Origin: Cranoglanis bouderius | Taxonomy: Eukaryota; Chordata; Actinopteri; Siluriformes; Cranoglanididae | DNA length: 64,000 bases | Assembly (NCBI GenBank): GCA_023630585.1 | Contig: CM042551.1 | Coordinates: forward strand, 18,959,001 to 19,023,000 | Direction: 5' to 3' | Shown here: piece by piece, positions 8,889-21,790 of the stretch | Position numbering within the stretch: position 1 is the first letter of the stretch | How the letters are laid out: the number at the start of each line of letters is the position of its first letter | Program-made: the position numbers and the translations under genes | The notes under the pieces: model-generated | What the model was told of the DNA's origin: nothing | The model's input: the letters and a program-made list of their open reading frames with translations, nothing else | The model's database searches: none

Positions 8889-11424
8889 CTGTGAGAATAG
8901 CGCACTTAGTTAGCCAGGTTTTTAGACATCTTTTTTTTTTTTACTGCCATGTTTGTTAAATGCAACCTAACAACTGATAATGTGTGGCCATTAAAAAAGT
9001 GGAATCACAAAATTTGCTTTGGTGAATTAAAGTCGAAGTGTCAAAGAATGCTATAGACAGAAAGACTAGAAACAAAAAATGGTGGATCGGATATCAGGGA
9101 AAATGTATCAGATATCAGGTCCCATAACAAGTGGTAAAGATTGGAAGTGGATTCGGAAAAGAGATATATATTTGGAACAGGAAATGTTTACATGGGCGGA
9201 TACATAACTTTTTTGTTAGGATTGATTATATTATATTTATATTAGATACTTTATTACATTTACAATGTAAGTGATTTTTGTGTGAAAGAGTTTACATGTG
9301 AAGCTTAGTAGTTCTTAAAGAAAACAAGCTGATACTCAGGGTTTCAAGGAAAATAAAAAGTGGTGTCACGCCATCTCTAAGGAAAACACTATTTAGGCTG
9401 TTTTCTAGAATTCAGCAGGAGTGATATCTGACAGGTTTTCTTAGACTGTCACACATTTAAGATGACTCACTAAAATACCACTGATTGTGCAAACATACCC
9501 ATGCATCATCATGAGAACTGTTTTACTTTTCTTCTTGGTAGCTCCATCCCATCCCATCCCATCCTGGTCATCCTCTTTGCTCCAATTTTTTGAGAACACA
9601 TTTGACACTCCATCTTGTGCTTTAGACACGTGTCAACTTTAAAGAGTCCTCTCACAAAAAAAAAACAAAGAGCACACTCCTGTTTGACACGCTCAAGTGG
9701 TTTGTTTTGACATTTAGCACTCTGGACGAATCCATAGCGGCGGTCCCTGCAGGCCTCCCCTCCCCTTCCCTCCTCTTCCCCTCCTGCGCCCGCCCTTTTC
9801 CTAGAAATCTTGTAAAGGCCTTTAGTGTTTTCTGCTGTCCTCAGACTGTGTGAGAGTGAGCGCACTCTGGAGAGGAGCAGCAGCAGTGATTTCCAACACA
9901 CCGCCAGTTTTTTTTTCTTTTTTCTTTTTTTTTTTTTTTGCTGACACTGCGGGCAAAAACGCAGGTGCATTCATTATCCTGTAATTACCCCGCTGTTAGT
10001 CCTCTGGTATATTATTCATTACATGGCTTCTCCACGCAGCACTTTGACAGGGTTGGGAAGAGTCCATGCTGGAAATAGATGAGCACAACAGCAGCAGGCA
10101 TGAGGTGTATCAGACCACGCTGTCGTCATTAATACTTAAGCAAAGGTGAAAAGTAAATCATCACAGTTCAAGGCCAACTGTGAGTGACCCCCGAAATGTT
10201 TTTATCCCTTCACCAGAGATGAACCTCCTCTCCATGTCATTTGTGCTTTGTTTAATGCAAGATTTTGTTATCGAAGATGGCTTTTGTGCATGAAAATAAA
10301 AAAAGGGAACAAGTTATTTTAGATGTTTCTATTGTTATCGACATGGTGCTATTGAACAAAGCAAAGAATATTGGACATGCACTGTGAGTGTGGCATGCTC
10401 ATGCCTGAATCATAACTACTTCTTTCCTATTATCCTCCAGGAAAATGGCACTTGTAGCTAAATACACTACATCAATACAACATAGGCAATTACTTAATAA
10501 TCCATTCAGGACAAAAATTGTTGCCAGTGTAAGGATGAAGGTTAGCTCTGTCTGGCTTAGAAGAAGCAACGAATCTCTCAGTGAGGATCAAGGCATGGGA
10601 ACACAGCAGAGTCCCCAAGCAGCCATGAAGGGAAGCTTGATCCTCTCAACTTAGGGTACAATAAATTGAGGCTGTATCAATCCCATGGTATGCTCAACAC
10701 ACAACACAGACCAGGCTCCTGCTTGGCAAAAGAGTTCATGAACCAGTGAGATATGACACAGGGTGTAAGAAAAAGGACACGCTTAGACCTGGTGATCAAA
10801 CCTTTCCAAACACTAGCAGCTTCATTGGAGGAAAAAAATAATGTGACCTTCACAACACTGAAAGGTGTCAAGGTGCACTGATAAATCAACTCTGTGGTCC
10901 TGTGTTCAGAATGACTTCGTCAGGCAATAGGGAAAAAAAAATATTATTATTATTTTTTTTAATACACTGATCCCCTTTCCACAGCTGAATTATTGCTTAT
11001 TTATGTGTAGGGTTATCTCAATTCTTTTACTGTGAGATTCTCTTAGTTCGTCTGTTAGTATTCTGCTCCAAGTCCATTTGTAATTTACAGTAGTTTATTT
11101 CAACTCTGGTTCATGTTGTAAAGTCTTTGTAGGCCATTTGACACCAACTCACTGTATCCACCGCAGACTGAATCTTAGCAAGCAGCTAATAATTTAATAC
11201 TTGTACACATTACCTGCCATAATGTTTTGTGCTAAAATCAGATTAGAAAGGCTAAATGCTAACAACTTCATAAATTCCATCAAGACAATGTTTTCAGTAG
11301 TGCATGCCAAGAAGTGGACAATTGCAGTAATACACACTCTGAACACAATACACACATTTTATTAGTTTCAAATCTATGCATTTTTATGCTTGTAATGATG
11401 AAATATATATCCAGTTCCTGTACT
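8889..11424. other. No gene; GC-richer patch at 9726-9980
   Basis: The sequence is mostly AT-rich and non-coding. A GC-richer patch (9726-9980) holds a pyrimidine-rich block (cctcccctccccttccctcc) and a long T tract. Near 9060-9115 is a short motif (ggtggatcggatatcag) also seen near 48560. No gene model is supported. Confidence 0.4.
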
Positions 11425-11718
11425 GCTGATCCTTCACAGGATCTCAGGAAGACTGGAGTCTATCCCTGGGAGATATGAATCCATCACAGGGCACAGTCGC
11501 ACACACATTCACACACTATGGACAATTTGGAAATGCCAATCAGCCTACAATGCATGTCTTTGGACTGGAGGAGGAAACCAGAGTATTTGGAGGAAACCTC
11601 CAAAGCAGGGGGAGAACATGCAAACTCTGTGCACACAGGGCAGAGGCAAGATTTGAACTCCCAACACCGGAGGTGTGAGGCAAACATGCTAACCACTAAG
11701 CCACCGTGCCCCGCATAA
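11425..11718 (+). repeat. Dispersed fish repeat (ggaggaaacc type)
   Basis: This contains the widely shared order: catcacagggcacagtcgc, then acaatttggaaatgccaat, then tgtctttggactggagg, then ggaggaaacc, then gaacatgcaaactctg, ending ctaaccactaagccaccgtg. The same string of motifs is found at 21269-21475, 62470-62765 and, inverted, 52805-53090. It behaves like a retroposon. I cannot assign the class (LINE 3' end or SINE) with certainty. Confidence 0.7.
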
Positions 11719-13077
11719 TGAAATATAACATCTTTTATTCAAACGTGAGCACATTTAAACCTTGAAAACCGTAAGAAGACATTGAAGCATCTGTCTGAAC
11801 GTTGTATTTTAATACAAATGAACAGTATTGGTGGATATTGGATTGGTGAAACGTGGTAGGTGTGTGTTGTTACATATGTAAGAGATGAAACATGGTGGGG
11901 TGTGCTGTTATAGGAAAATAATCAATGACAGGGTGGTGTGATGTGAATAAACAAAGATGGTGTAGCCATTTTCCCATAACAGGACAATCCTAAAGTGTTT
12001 CTTTCCTCTTCCACAGCAATTTCCCAACCATTACAAACACAACTGTTGTGTTTATTAAAGCGTGACATGTCATACTTTTTCATCCATTTATAGTTATGTT
12101 TAATATTATGGAACTTCCATAAAATGTAAAGTTACAGCTTTGCCTCTAACTGTTACCAAGCACTGACACTGGAGACTCCTTCCAAAAATGCTAAATATAC
12201 TGTATGTCAAATAACACATTTTAAATCATTTTATGTGCACTGTCCACTGTACAAGTCCCTGTGTAGGTTATAGAACAAGTGCAGTAATACAGTATATGCC
12301 TGTGATCAATCAGAATTGAGTATTCAACAGCACCGTGTTATAATGATGTTACTAAAGCCTCATGGGACACCATGAAAAATGGCTTCATATCTTGTAGTAG
12401 TCTGATCAAAACTACACCCTGTTCCAATATCTTGGCAAGTCAAGTCATGTTGTACCATCTGCTCAAATATCAATAAAATACGACTTTCTCTTCTTAAAGG
12501 CCAGTCCATATTTGGTGATGAATTAAAGCATACTGGTGGACTCTTGAGCCTTGTTTACCAAGCTTGAGCAGAGAGGCTATTCACAGCAATTTCTGCTAGT
12601 TTGCCATTTGCTTGTGGATGCTATTTAAAGTCCACTGTCCACTTAATAAATTCTCCTCTGACTCAGACCAGTGTCCACCAAATCAGTGCTAAACCAGTTC
12701 CATTCCACTAATGGACATTGCAGCAGCTGTGTTATTCTAATTACAATGCCATCAGTGTACATTAAACACTGAATCCTCCATTATACACTCCAGCCATCTC
12801 TTTGTAAGACATGACAACCAATTTGAATATATACGCTTGTCTGTGTTCCCTACATACAACTCCAATTCTAGTAATAGTTCATTAGACTAAAACTGTTACT
12901 ACACTTACTATGGACAGTCAGTCAGTCAGTGTGTTACCATGGCAACACGCAATGCTCTATCCAGCTGTAGCTTCTTTGGGAACTGTTTTTATTGATGGAG
13001 CAAAAATAGACATAATATTTTGACGTATTGTGTCTGAAATGTCAGTTACTTCCATATTAATTTCTTGTTCAAAGCCT
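11719..13077. other. No gene or recognisable element
   Basis: This is AT-rich sequence without recognisable domains, repeats or RNA genes. Confidence 0.45.
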
Positions 13078-13582
13078 AAGATCCCCATGCGGTTACTGTG
13101 GATGGCACCAATTACAATAGAAACTCAAATGGCTGAGATGGCTTAGGACTGTAAACAGCTAAGAAGAGTTTGCGCTCAAGAATCCATCATCGAACAGTTA
13201 ATGAGTTCAATTCAATACAATAGACTTTTAGTTAAATAAATTCAGAAATGATTTGGATGCTCATACTCAAGTTCCTGTTAACACAGTTAGCCCTCTTTGA
13301 CTCTACAGCACACAGTTATGGAAGGGAATTATTTATAATCGCACTATCCATTGTCACCCAGATGAGGATGGGTTCCCTTTTGAGTCGGGTTCCTCTCAGG
13401 GTTTCTTTCTCATGTCGTCTCAGGGAGGTTTTCCTCACCACCGTCGCCTCTGGCTTGCTCATTAAGGATACATTTATAAATGTAAAAATGTATGTCCGGA
13501 ATTTATATATTTCTGTAAAGCTGCTTTGTGACAATGTCCATTGTTAAAGGTCCTATACAAATAAAATTGAATTGAATTGTTT
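13078..13582 (+). repeat. Retroposon with attgaattga tail
   Basis: This copy runs from gatccccatgcggttactg through aactcaagttcctgttaacac and gttcctctcagggtttctttc to aaagctgctttgtgacaatgt. It ends in a tail aataaaattgaattgaattg. Related copies lie at 24560-25313 and, inverted, at 63762-64000. The simple 3' tail indicates spread by retroposition. Confidence 0.65.
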
Positions 13583-14212
13583 ATAGAACTGTTGCAAATA
13601 TCACATTCGCGATCATGCTGTCACGCTGTGATTACCTGTGGCCGAATTACAGTTGAATCACAGCTGTGCTGATATTCTGTACAACAGCACAGTGGAGTCC
13701 AAAATCTACACTGAAAATCTGAGGGGTTTTTTATTATTTAAAAATAATAAAATAAAAATAAACAGAAGGATTAGAAGATTTTTGAAATATTTAAAACAAA
13801 GATTCTGCACGATTTCTAGGTCTCTATTTAAATGTAAGCAAATGTGCGATATTTCCCATGTTAACTGCTTTGCACAAAAGGTCAGATTTTCCTCATGCCT
13901 AATCTCTTCTATTGAAGCACGTGTTCAGACGCCGATGGATTTGATCTAAAATGGATATGGTTTTACACAAACGTATGGAGTCCATGCCAGCTCGAGTGCA
14001 CACTGTCATTAAAGCAAAAAGGAGACGTACCAGATACTAAGAAAGTCTGAAATTCATGTAAATATTTCAAATATTTAAATATTTCTACTTCTCACTCAAG
14101 TTGTTGTCAATAATATAATTGAAAATAATGAAAATTATTGAAAATTGATGTATTCAATTAGAAAAGAATGCAGAATGGAAGCATTTCCATTAGTGCTCTC
14201 AGACTTTTGGTA
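13583..14212. other. No gene or recognisable element
   Basis: This is AT-rich spacer. The frame at 13638-13949 has no recognisable features. Confidence 0.4.
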
Positions 14213-14604
14213 TATACACTCACTGTCCACTTTATTAGTACATCTGCACATTCATGCAGTTATCTAATCAGCCAATCACATGGCACAGCGCAATGCATAA
14301 AATCATGCAGATACAGGTCAAGAGCTTCAGTTAATGTTCACATCAAGCATCAGAATGGAGAAAAAGTGTGATCCCTTTAAATGTGACTTTAACCGTGGCA
14401 TGGATGTTGGTGCTAGATGGGCTGGTTTGAGTATTTCAGAAACTGCTGATCTCCTGGGAATCTCACACAAAACAGTCTCTAGAGTTTACACAGAATGGTG
14501 TGAAAAACAAAAAAAACATCCTGTGTGGTCTGCAGGCACATGACTAGCTGATTGGATAACTGCATAGGTGTACAGGTGTTCCTATTAAAGTGGTGGATGG
14601 TGAG
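14213..14604 (+). mobile_element. Internally deleted Tc1-like element
   Basis: The terminal repeats (cactgtccactttattag on the left; ctattaaagtggtggatg on the right) belong to the family at 1896-2555. It retains the start of the transposase region (gtgactttaaccgtggcatgg up to gtttacacagaatggtg). It then jumps directly to the right end, so it is a short non-autonomous derivative of about 390 bp. Confidence 0.75.
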
Positions 14605-14633
14605 TCTCTCTCTCTCTCTCTCACTCTATAAAA

Positions 14634-14700
14634 ACACCTATGCAGTTATCCAATCAGCCAGTCATGTGCCTGCAGACCTCACACAATGTTTTTTGTTTTA
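14634..14700 (-). mobile_element. Inverted second copy of a Tc1-like right end
   Basis: These bases match, in reverse complement, 14505-14570 of the neighbouring element (for example ctatgcagttatccaatcag and gtcatgtgcctgcagacc). The two arms enclose a (TC)n tract and would form a hairpin. Confidence 0.75.
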
Positions 14701-14727
14701 TACAGTATATCATAGAAATACCACATA

Positions 14728-14731
<4 letters not shown>

Positions 14732-14801
<70 letters not shown>
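14732..14801. repeat. (GA)n microsatellite
   Basis: A pure GA dinucleotide run of about 70 bp follows shorter gagaga tracts. Confidence 0.95.
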
Positions 14802-14804
<3 letters not shown>

Positions 14805-16353
14805 TGCTGTCATTGACTGTCAAAAACCCTATACCTATCTGACTCCTGTCATCCCATTTCTGTTCATTATTCCACTATTTTATGACAAATTAAATGCAGC
14901 ATGGCACACTGAAGAGCCTGAGAGCACTCTTTACAGAAGAAAATTGAGCATAAAATGAGATATTAAATCAGGCAAAGACGCTCTCTTTGGAACCCATTCA
15001 AAATTGATTTCTTCTGGACAGCCAAGAGGCTCGGATGGAGCTGTCCGCCGAGAAACCACACTCATCGCTCCATCCTTGAACCTTCTCTCACACTAGAGGC
15101 CAAAATCACCAGCTTATCCAGAGCACCAGGCTTCCAGAGTTACAGCAACACTGCTACATTCATATTTCAACAGCTGGCTATGAATTATGCACAGTAACGA
15201 GTAAGACTGAATTTAATGATGCCTCGGTAGTAGGAGTTGTCTCTCTGAGCGGAGACACCTTCCTCTTCTAACCCCTCCCTCCACCTCCACCCCATTATCA
15301 TCACCATCATCATCCCTCCTCCATCCACATTTATCCCTCAGCTGTTCCACTTTGGCCTCAGGGAGGCAGACGCTGATTGGAACAAATCTTGACCTCATCC
15401 GTCTTGTTGCTCTGTGGAGGGAATGAAGTCGTTGCTTGGGTTTTGAAAGCGTGAGCCGGAGAGAGGGATGGAAGAGTTTTATCCTCTTAGAATATTGATT
15501 TGTTCTGGTGCGTAATGTAATTTTTCTTTTTTTTTTTTACTCGGTAAGCAGCATGCCAGTAAGTAAGAGGCTGAGCCTTGGGTGCATGAGGACACTTTTA
15601 ATTACGGTGCTGAAAAAACCCATCCAAACAAGAGCGGATGGTAGCGATTGTTCTAATTCCTATGAGAATTATATTGTAAGTGCTTCCAAAAGAGATGTAC
15701 AAAAATTACATTTTGGATTTCATGGATAGTCACTGGAGAATAGAATACAATATTTCTGATATACAGTAATTGGTGGCAACTTGGCCTCCATTTGGCATTT
15801 ATATTCTATGCTATAAGACATGAATCTATGCTTCCAGATTATGGGATTTCCTGGTGCAAAATCAATGTCTCCATCTCGCAGTCAGTGGAAGCTTGGCTCA
15901 GTCTGTGTTATATACCCGAGTTATAGTACTACTGCAATGCGATTCAAACTCAACCTTTAACAACAATATTAACATACATGCTCATACTATATTAATGACA
16001 GTTTCCTACACTGTGACACTGCTGTGTTGTTCTTCCCGTATAATTACTGCGGAAACTTCTAAGGCATGAAAATTAAAACCCGCAAAGCTTTCTGAAGCGT
16101 TGCAAAATCTCTCTGTTGTATGGGGCCTTTGCATATCATTGGAACATCAAAGATTGTTTGTGCACCAAACACAGATTTTTTAAAATTTATTTTTTATGCC
16201 AGTCTCTGCGTATTAGTGCTGTGTCCTCATACTAAATCTGATCAATGACTTAATCCCTGCGAGCTATGCGTCTGAATTATAATTGGGAGTAGCACACTGC
16301 CTTCCTGTTCATCCCTGACTGAAGATTAATGAAGCTATGGTGTAAGGGTATAG

Positions 16354-16422
<69 letters not shown>

Positions 16423-17219
16423 TAGAGAGAGAAATATGGAGGAACATATAGGAAGCTATCTAGTCATAAAACTGTAATTTACCTCAATGGTATACCCAGA
16501 CTTTTTATTTATTTATTTTTTTTACTTATAACCCAGTTGCTGCTTTGACGCACTCGCCTATTGTTTTCACAAGTATTTCACATTCTTATAGATTCTGTGA
16601 ATGGGTTTTGACTCGGCATGTCTGCTCAACTATCTCCAGTGAATTCCTCCACTCACTGTTTTTTTTTCCATGCAATTAAATGATAAGCACAACTCCCAAC
16701 CATCTAAACACTGTTGCATTTCAATTCCATGAGTTTATGAATAGAATATGGCCAAACTCTCAGGCGCACAGAATTGTTTTCCAGGCTTCATATTTGCTCA
16801 GCCAATTTATATTCCTTTTGAATGAGATATATTTGTTCACAACAAACATCCTTACTGGAGCCTGTCTATCCCAGTGGTCTTACCCAAGGTTGAATTCATC
16901 CTGGAGTGTTATTTCTGTTGAGAGAGTAGTGGATCATTTTGGTGCCACAGATCTGAAGCCTCCATACAGTATGTTGTCTGTATATCTTCGATCATCATCA
17001 GATCATCAGTTTTCATATATTGATGAAATTACATTTTATTTTGAATTCTATTGTCAATTGACATTTATAGACCAGGCGTTGTCAGCTGGCGGACCGCAAT
17101 CCCAGCCAAGTAGTTCAGCAGTCTGACCCGAGTACATGAGAGAATACTGTAGCAGAGCGAATAAACAAGTGGAAAAAATAAAAACCGGCTACAGTTCAAT
17201 AAACCCATTACATGCATTT
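14802..17219. other. No gene; holds a (CA)n tract
   Basis: No coding sequence was recognised. A (CA)n run of about 60 bp lies at 16359-16418. The rest is AT-rich spacer with a few GC-richer patches (15230-15470) that have no identifiable function. Confidence 0.4.
16359..16418. repeat. (CA)n microsatellite
   Basis: This is an uninterrupted CA repeat. Confidence 0.95.
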
Positions 17220-17455
17220 TGTCATGGTAGCACCGAATGGCGAAAAACTACACTACCCATCAGCCCCTGCTTGCTGCTGTTGTTTGTTGTCAGGTGTGCC
17301 ACCTTCTCACTTATAGTCTGTACATTTCTTGCCCTGTACCCATAGTTCATGTTCATGGTTCTTGTTTTCATGGCTCGTTTTTTCGTTTGTTTTGTTTGTA
17401 CTTTACGCAATAAATGATCTGCACTTGTATCCCTATCCACTGCCAGTTCCTGACA
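17220..17455 (+). mobile_element. Short solo LTR with 5-bp target duplication
   Basis: The segment begins TGTCATGG and ends CCTGACA, with the short terminal inversion TGTCA/TGACA. It carries an AATAAA signal near 17410 and is flanked by the 5-bp duplication cattt (17215-17219 and 17456-17460). This is the signature of a solo LTR of a Gypsy-type element, here only 236 bp. No internal genes remain. Confidence 0.8.
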
Positions 17456-17540
17456 CATTTATGTAAATTAATAATCTAATGGCAGCTCTCTGGACCAGAG
17501 ACTAGCTACAGGGCTAAAGATATCAATTCAGAATGGGTGC

Positions 17541-18178
17541 ATCTCAATCACCTCCCTAGTTCAGTCGTCACTACACTGATCAGCGAGTCAGCCATTTTTA
17601 GGGCTCTCTCAATCTCAAAATCCTTCCAGTGCACTGGAATGTTCGCTCCTTAAAAAAATCCCACAATGCACCGAAAAAAAGAAACAGGAAGCATCAATGC
17701 TCACTATGTTCCCTTACTGGAAATGATGTCATATTTTCTGAAGCCTCTCAGCTTGAATGAACTCTCAGCCAACTTCGTCTACAAATGTTATAGTTGTTGT
17801 GGCTCTCAAATGATTACTTACGTTAGCGATTTTAACTTTATTTGACGTTCTATATACGGTTTGTTTGAGTCTTACGACTTGTAAGTGTTTAATGATTTAA
17901 AAAATCCACTAGCTAGCCTACTATAATGCTTGAAGTACCATGACAGAAACGCTTGTGATTACGCTAACAAATGTATATGACATATAATGTCAGAAAGATA
18001 TCGGTCCTGCCTGTTGTTGATAAATGCCACTGGGGACGGTTTACAAAGCGAGTACGTACGCCAGAAACTGAGTCATCAGTGTCCCAATGTGTAGTGAGCC
18101 AGGGTCCTTACCAGTGCCTGAACTCGTGTACATGATATACTGATTCACCAACTAGGGAGCTGATTGAGATTGAGATAT
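17541..18178. mobile_element. Non-autonomous DNA transposon (inverted ends)
   Basis: The left end gcatctcaatcacctccctagtt is mirrored by aactagggagctgattgag at the right end. The interior (about 640 bp) has no coding capacity. The superfamily is uncertain because the target duplication could not be defined. Confidence 0.5.
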
Positions 18179-18349
18179 GAAAATACAATAACCATATGAG
18201 AATATGTGTTTATTTTCCCAGTGTAAAACAAACAAACAAATTAATAAATAAACAGATAAATAGATAAATAAACAGCACATAATTGAAGCACCACTATGAA
18301 ATAAAACATATCCAGTTCAAATTGTCTTATTTAAAGCCTTAAACTGATC

Positions 18350-19290
18350 ATTAATGGTCAATACTTGAGTAGTTGTACTTCATTATTATAATTAAGTAGC
18401 AGCTTGTTGTATTTATACTTTACTTGAGTATTATCAAAATTAAATACTTGTATTTAACTATTTATTTCGACTTTTAAAGTACTTGTTACAAATGACAAAG
18501 GTCTTCTTCTCTCATCCAAGCAGTGAATGTATGCTATACATCATAAAAATGGCCTCAGTCCAATAGCATCCAATTATTTCAGTTTAGCATCGAATCAAGC
18601 TCATGAGTGTAGAAAAAAAAAAAATCAAGAATCATACCAATTCATCACCAGCCTTGACCTTCTCAAGCTACACAATGTAATTAGCGCTATAGCTATCTGT
18701 GTGTGTTTATACAGTAGATGGATAATCCACCAGACTACAGCGTGGAACTTGAGGATTAGCGTCCCTGGCCCTGCCTCAGTAAAATCTTTCAGTTTGCTGG
18801 AGTAAGCAAAGACTCATATAAAATGAGGCGTCTCCTTTGCCTCTTTAGAAGGCATCGAACTCGATCTTATTTGAAAAGCATGCTGAGGTAAGTTTCAGTA
18901 ATTTGCTAACATTAACTGTGTATATTTAACTAAGTTAGCCTGTATTCCATTGCTAATGTCAGGTTAGACACATAATATTCTAGCTAATAGTAAATTATGC
19001 AGACTCACAGAGATTGAATGATGTTTTCAGACCAAATGATATACCTGCTACAGAACAAAAATCATCTTCTAAACAGCTTTCAAGAAGTAATAAATGTAAC
19101 TTTTCACATGAAAACATGACACTGACTTAATTTCATCAGTTAAAATACATTTACATTTTACTTTTTTACACTTGAGTAGATTTAAAAGTAGCAACTTTGA
19201 GTTACTTTGACTTGAGTACATATTTTTAACTTTGACACATTATCTACACTTTCACTTTCACAAGTACAAGTTCTCAGTACTTTGTCCAGC
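18350..19290. repeat. Probable MITE with acttgagta-rich ends
   Basis: Both ends are dense in the motif acttgagta and its relatives (tttacttgagtatt on the left; tgacttgagtacat on the right), a pattern known from fish non-autonomous DNA elements. Boundaries are approximate. Confidence 0.35.
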
Positions 19291-21268
19291 TCAGTGATAG
19301 GTAACTGCTGTTGCCATTCAGTCATGTGAGTTTGGGAGTGAGGAATTTTATGTAATGCTTTCTAATGCTTAAAAGCATTCTAATGCTTTAGAATGAAGCT
19401 TAATTCATGCCCGTGGATTTGTCCTGTTAGTTGCACTTAAGCCTTGTGTACTACAGATGACTCCTAACCATATCTGGTTACACTGCTGACTGTGCAATGA
19501 CGACACACACACTTCCCATCTCCAAGTACCGTCCAGCATTTCACACCAACATTTCTTGCAGCATCATTTTATAGTCGAATCCGAACAGACGTGTCAACAC
19601 TCTCAGGATGGAAAGCGGTCTGTTTTCTTCCTCGGGAAATGAAAGCGTAACAAGAGCATTTTTTCCGTGACAAGCATGAATGACTGGGGAACAGGGAGTA
19701 TGGTGACATGCGTTGTATATTACAGCTGTGGGACGTCTCAGGGTTACTGCAGGTGCTTTTCTCGAACAGCTGTGTTTAGCGCAAAGGCAGGGACCTTAGA
19801 AACCGCTGGCCTTTGGGACAAGGTCAATTTTCTGTCGTGCACAACTCCGATTGAAACCGAAAGCCTCCAGTTGCTAGGCAGTAGCCTGAGTCACGAAGCT
19901 ATCTAACAAAAGCGATGAATAACAGAATGAGAAAATGCTTCGATTAACCATTCAGTAACATTGCCTATGGTCCCATGCTGTCACCTATGGATACTGAATT
20001 GACAGAATTTCTTTCAATTATCCTTTTTTTTAATATTAATGCCTTCAGCTAGGAGTTGACATTGAATCCTAACTAAAGAAAAATATTCTCGTATGTCTAA
20101 CATGCCCACTCTGCATACTGCATGTAAGTCTCATTGTCCTTATTTCCCACCTTTTTATCCATCAAAGCAGTTTGTTCTATGTCAAATCCTGATAAAACCT
20201 ACAATCATGGTTGTCGCATTACCATCTCTTTTGGATAGCATTGCATCTAGGCATAGCAGTCTCAAAGATAATCCTACAGAGGCTCAACAGAATAACACAA
20301 GCAGCTTCTTGCAGCCTTTTTTTTTTAAAGTTTAGTTGAGATATTCAGGTCAGGATTCTGCAAATTGCAGCACACCAGTGTTTCTGTTTTGTACACGCAA
20401 GAATTAGTGTGCTTCATTAACCCTTTAACTTCCTGGCTTATTATTCAGTTATTCACTTAAAGCAGATTATTCAGTAACTACTATGAATTATTCATGAACT
20501 AAAGTCAGACTAATGGGAAAGTGAAGTTATGAGTGTGAGAAATGTGCTGTAAGATCTGACCCAATGAAGTGGTCCTGGGAGTTTAATGGGTCAGCATGGT
20601 CTTTGTAGTGCTATGTTCTACTAGAACATTGTGTATTATGAACATGAACTTTGCTTTATTAATATATGCCCAAGCTGTTACAGTTATGCATCATCCTGTA
20701 CTAAGTGCAAGCATCTAGTTTACAACAACAACAACAAAAAACCCTTGCACAGAAAATCTGGATGTAAAATCACCTCTTGCCTCACGATTGTTAAGGATGA
20801 CATTTTGTTATTTGCACTCTCTCCCCATTTAACCGCAGACAGGCAATAGCCTTCTAGCAATGTTATGTCCCGCTAGTGCTGTCTGCTCAACATGTACCAA
20901 ATACTATCATAGCACAGCATGGGTACTTAGCAACAAGTAATTCACATGGACACAAATCATGTCATTTGCACCCACGGCACTATTTTGGCACTGCTAGCTT
21001 AACTGAAAGTTTTACAAATCAAAGCGCTATATGCAAAAACTGGCAATAGTGACCACATAACAACAATGGCCTGTTGAGTTGCTTTCCTTTCAGCAAACAG
21101 TGACAAGTTTTATCAATATATGATACATTATTACTGTTAGCTATCTAATTAGTAGGGCCATTAAAAGTACCAAACCATTAGTCTTTGCTAACCTAGTTAT
21201 GAGAATGTACCACTTACCAGCTAGAGTTCACTGTTGATGAAGGAGATTGATGGTATCAGGTAGACCAG
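19291..21268. other. No gene or recognisable element
   Basis: Scattered short open frames (for example 19667-19906 and 20093-20335) have no recognisable domain or coding signature. I see nothing else to annotate. Confidence 0.4.
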
Positions 21269-21475
21269 ATCTATCCATTTTCTGTACCGCTTTTCCTTCA
21301 GAAGGTCACAGGGAGCCTGGGGTCTCTCCCAGGGAACTTAGGGCACAAGGCAGCGGACTGCCTGGATGTGGGGCACAATCGGACACTGTAGAAAATTTGG
21401 AAATGCCAATTAGCCTTCAACGCATGTCTTTGGAGTGGGGTAGCAAACCAGAGTTCCCGGAGGAAACCCCCGGGT
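21269..21475 (+). repeat. Dispersed fish repeat (ggaggaaacc type)
   Basis: The motif order ccattttctgtaccgctttt, cagggagcctgg, aatttggaaatgccaatta and ggaggaaaccccc matches the copy at 11425-11718. The 3' end is missing. Confidence 0.65.
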
Positions 21476-21534
21476 TTTTATAAAATTATTAATTTTTATA
21501 AAATTAATTAATTTAATTTATTTCTTTATTCACA

Positions 21535-21790
21535 AATGTAAATGGAGTGATTCTTCAGTAATCTGCTTTATACTGGTCAGGGCCATGGTGGATCTGGAGC
21601 ACACACACTCTCTCACTTAGGAGCAATTTAGTGTAGTCAATTCACCTACCAGCATGTGTTTGGACAGTGAGAGGAAACCGGAGGTCCTGGAGTAAACCCA
21701 TGCTGACACGATGAGTAGCTCCATACACACAAACAGACAGTAACCTGGGCTGAGGAACAAACCCGTGGCTGTAAGGTTCTTTTGCATAAC
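21535..21790 (+). repeat. Diverged relative of the ggaggaaacc repeat
   Basis: It starts ctgctttatactggtcaggg and continues with gtgtttggacagtgagagg and aaaccggaggtcctgg. This is a more diverged member of the same general family, with fragments also at 30650-30790 and 32095-32165. Confidence 0.45.

Noticed and set aside
16680..17126. Open frame of 148 codons on the plus strand
   Set aside because: AT-rich, no recognisable motif, no splice or promoter context.
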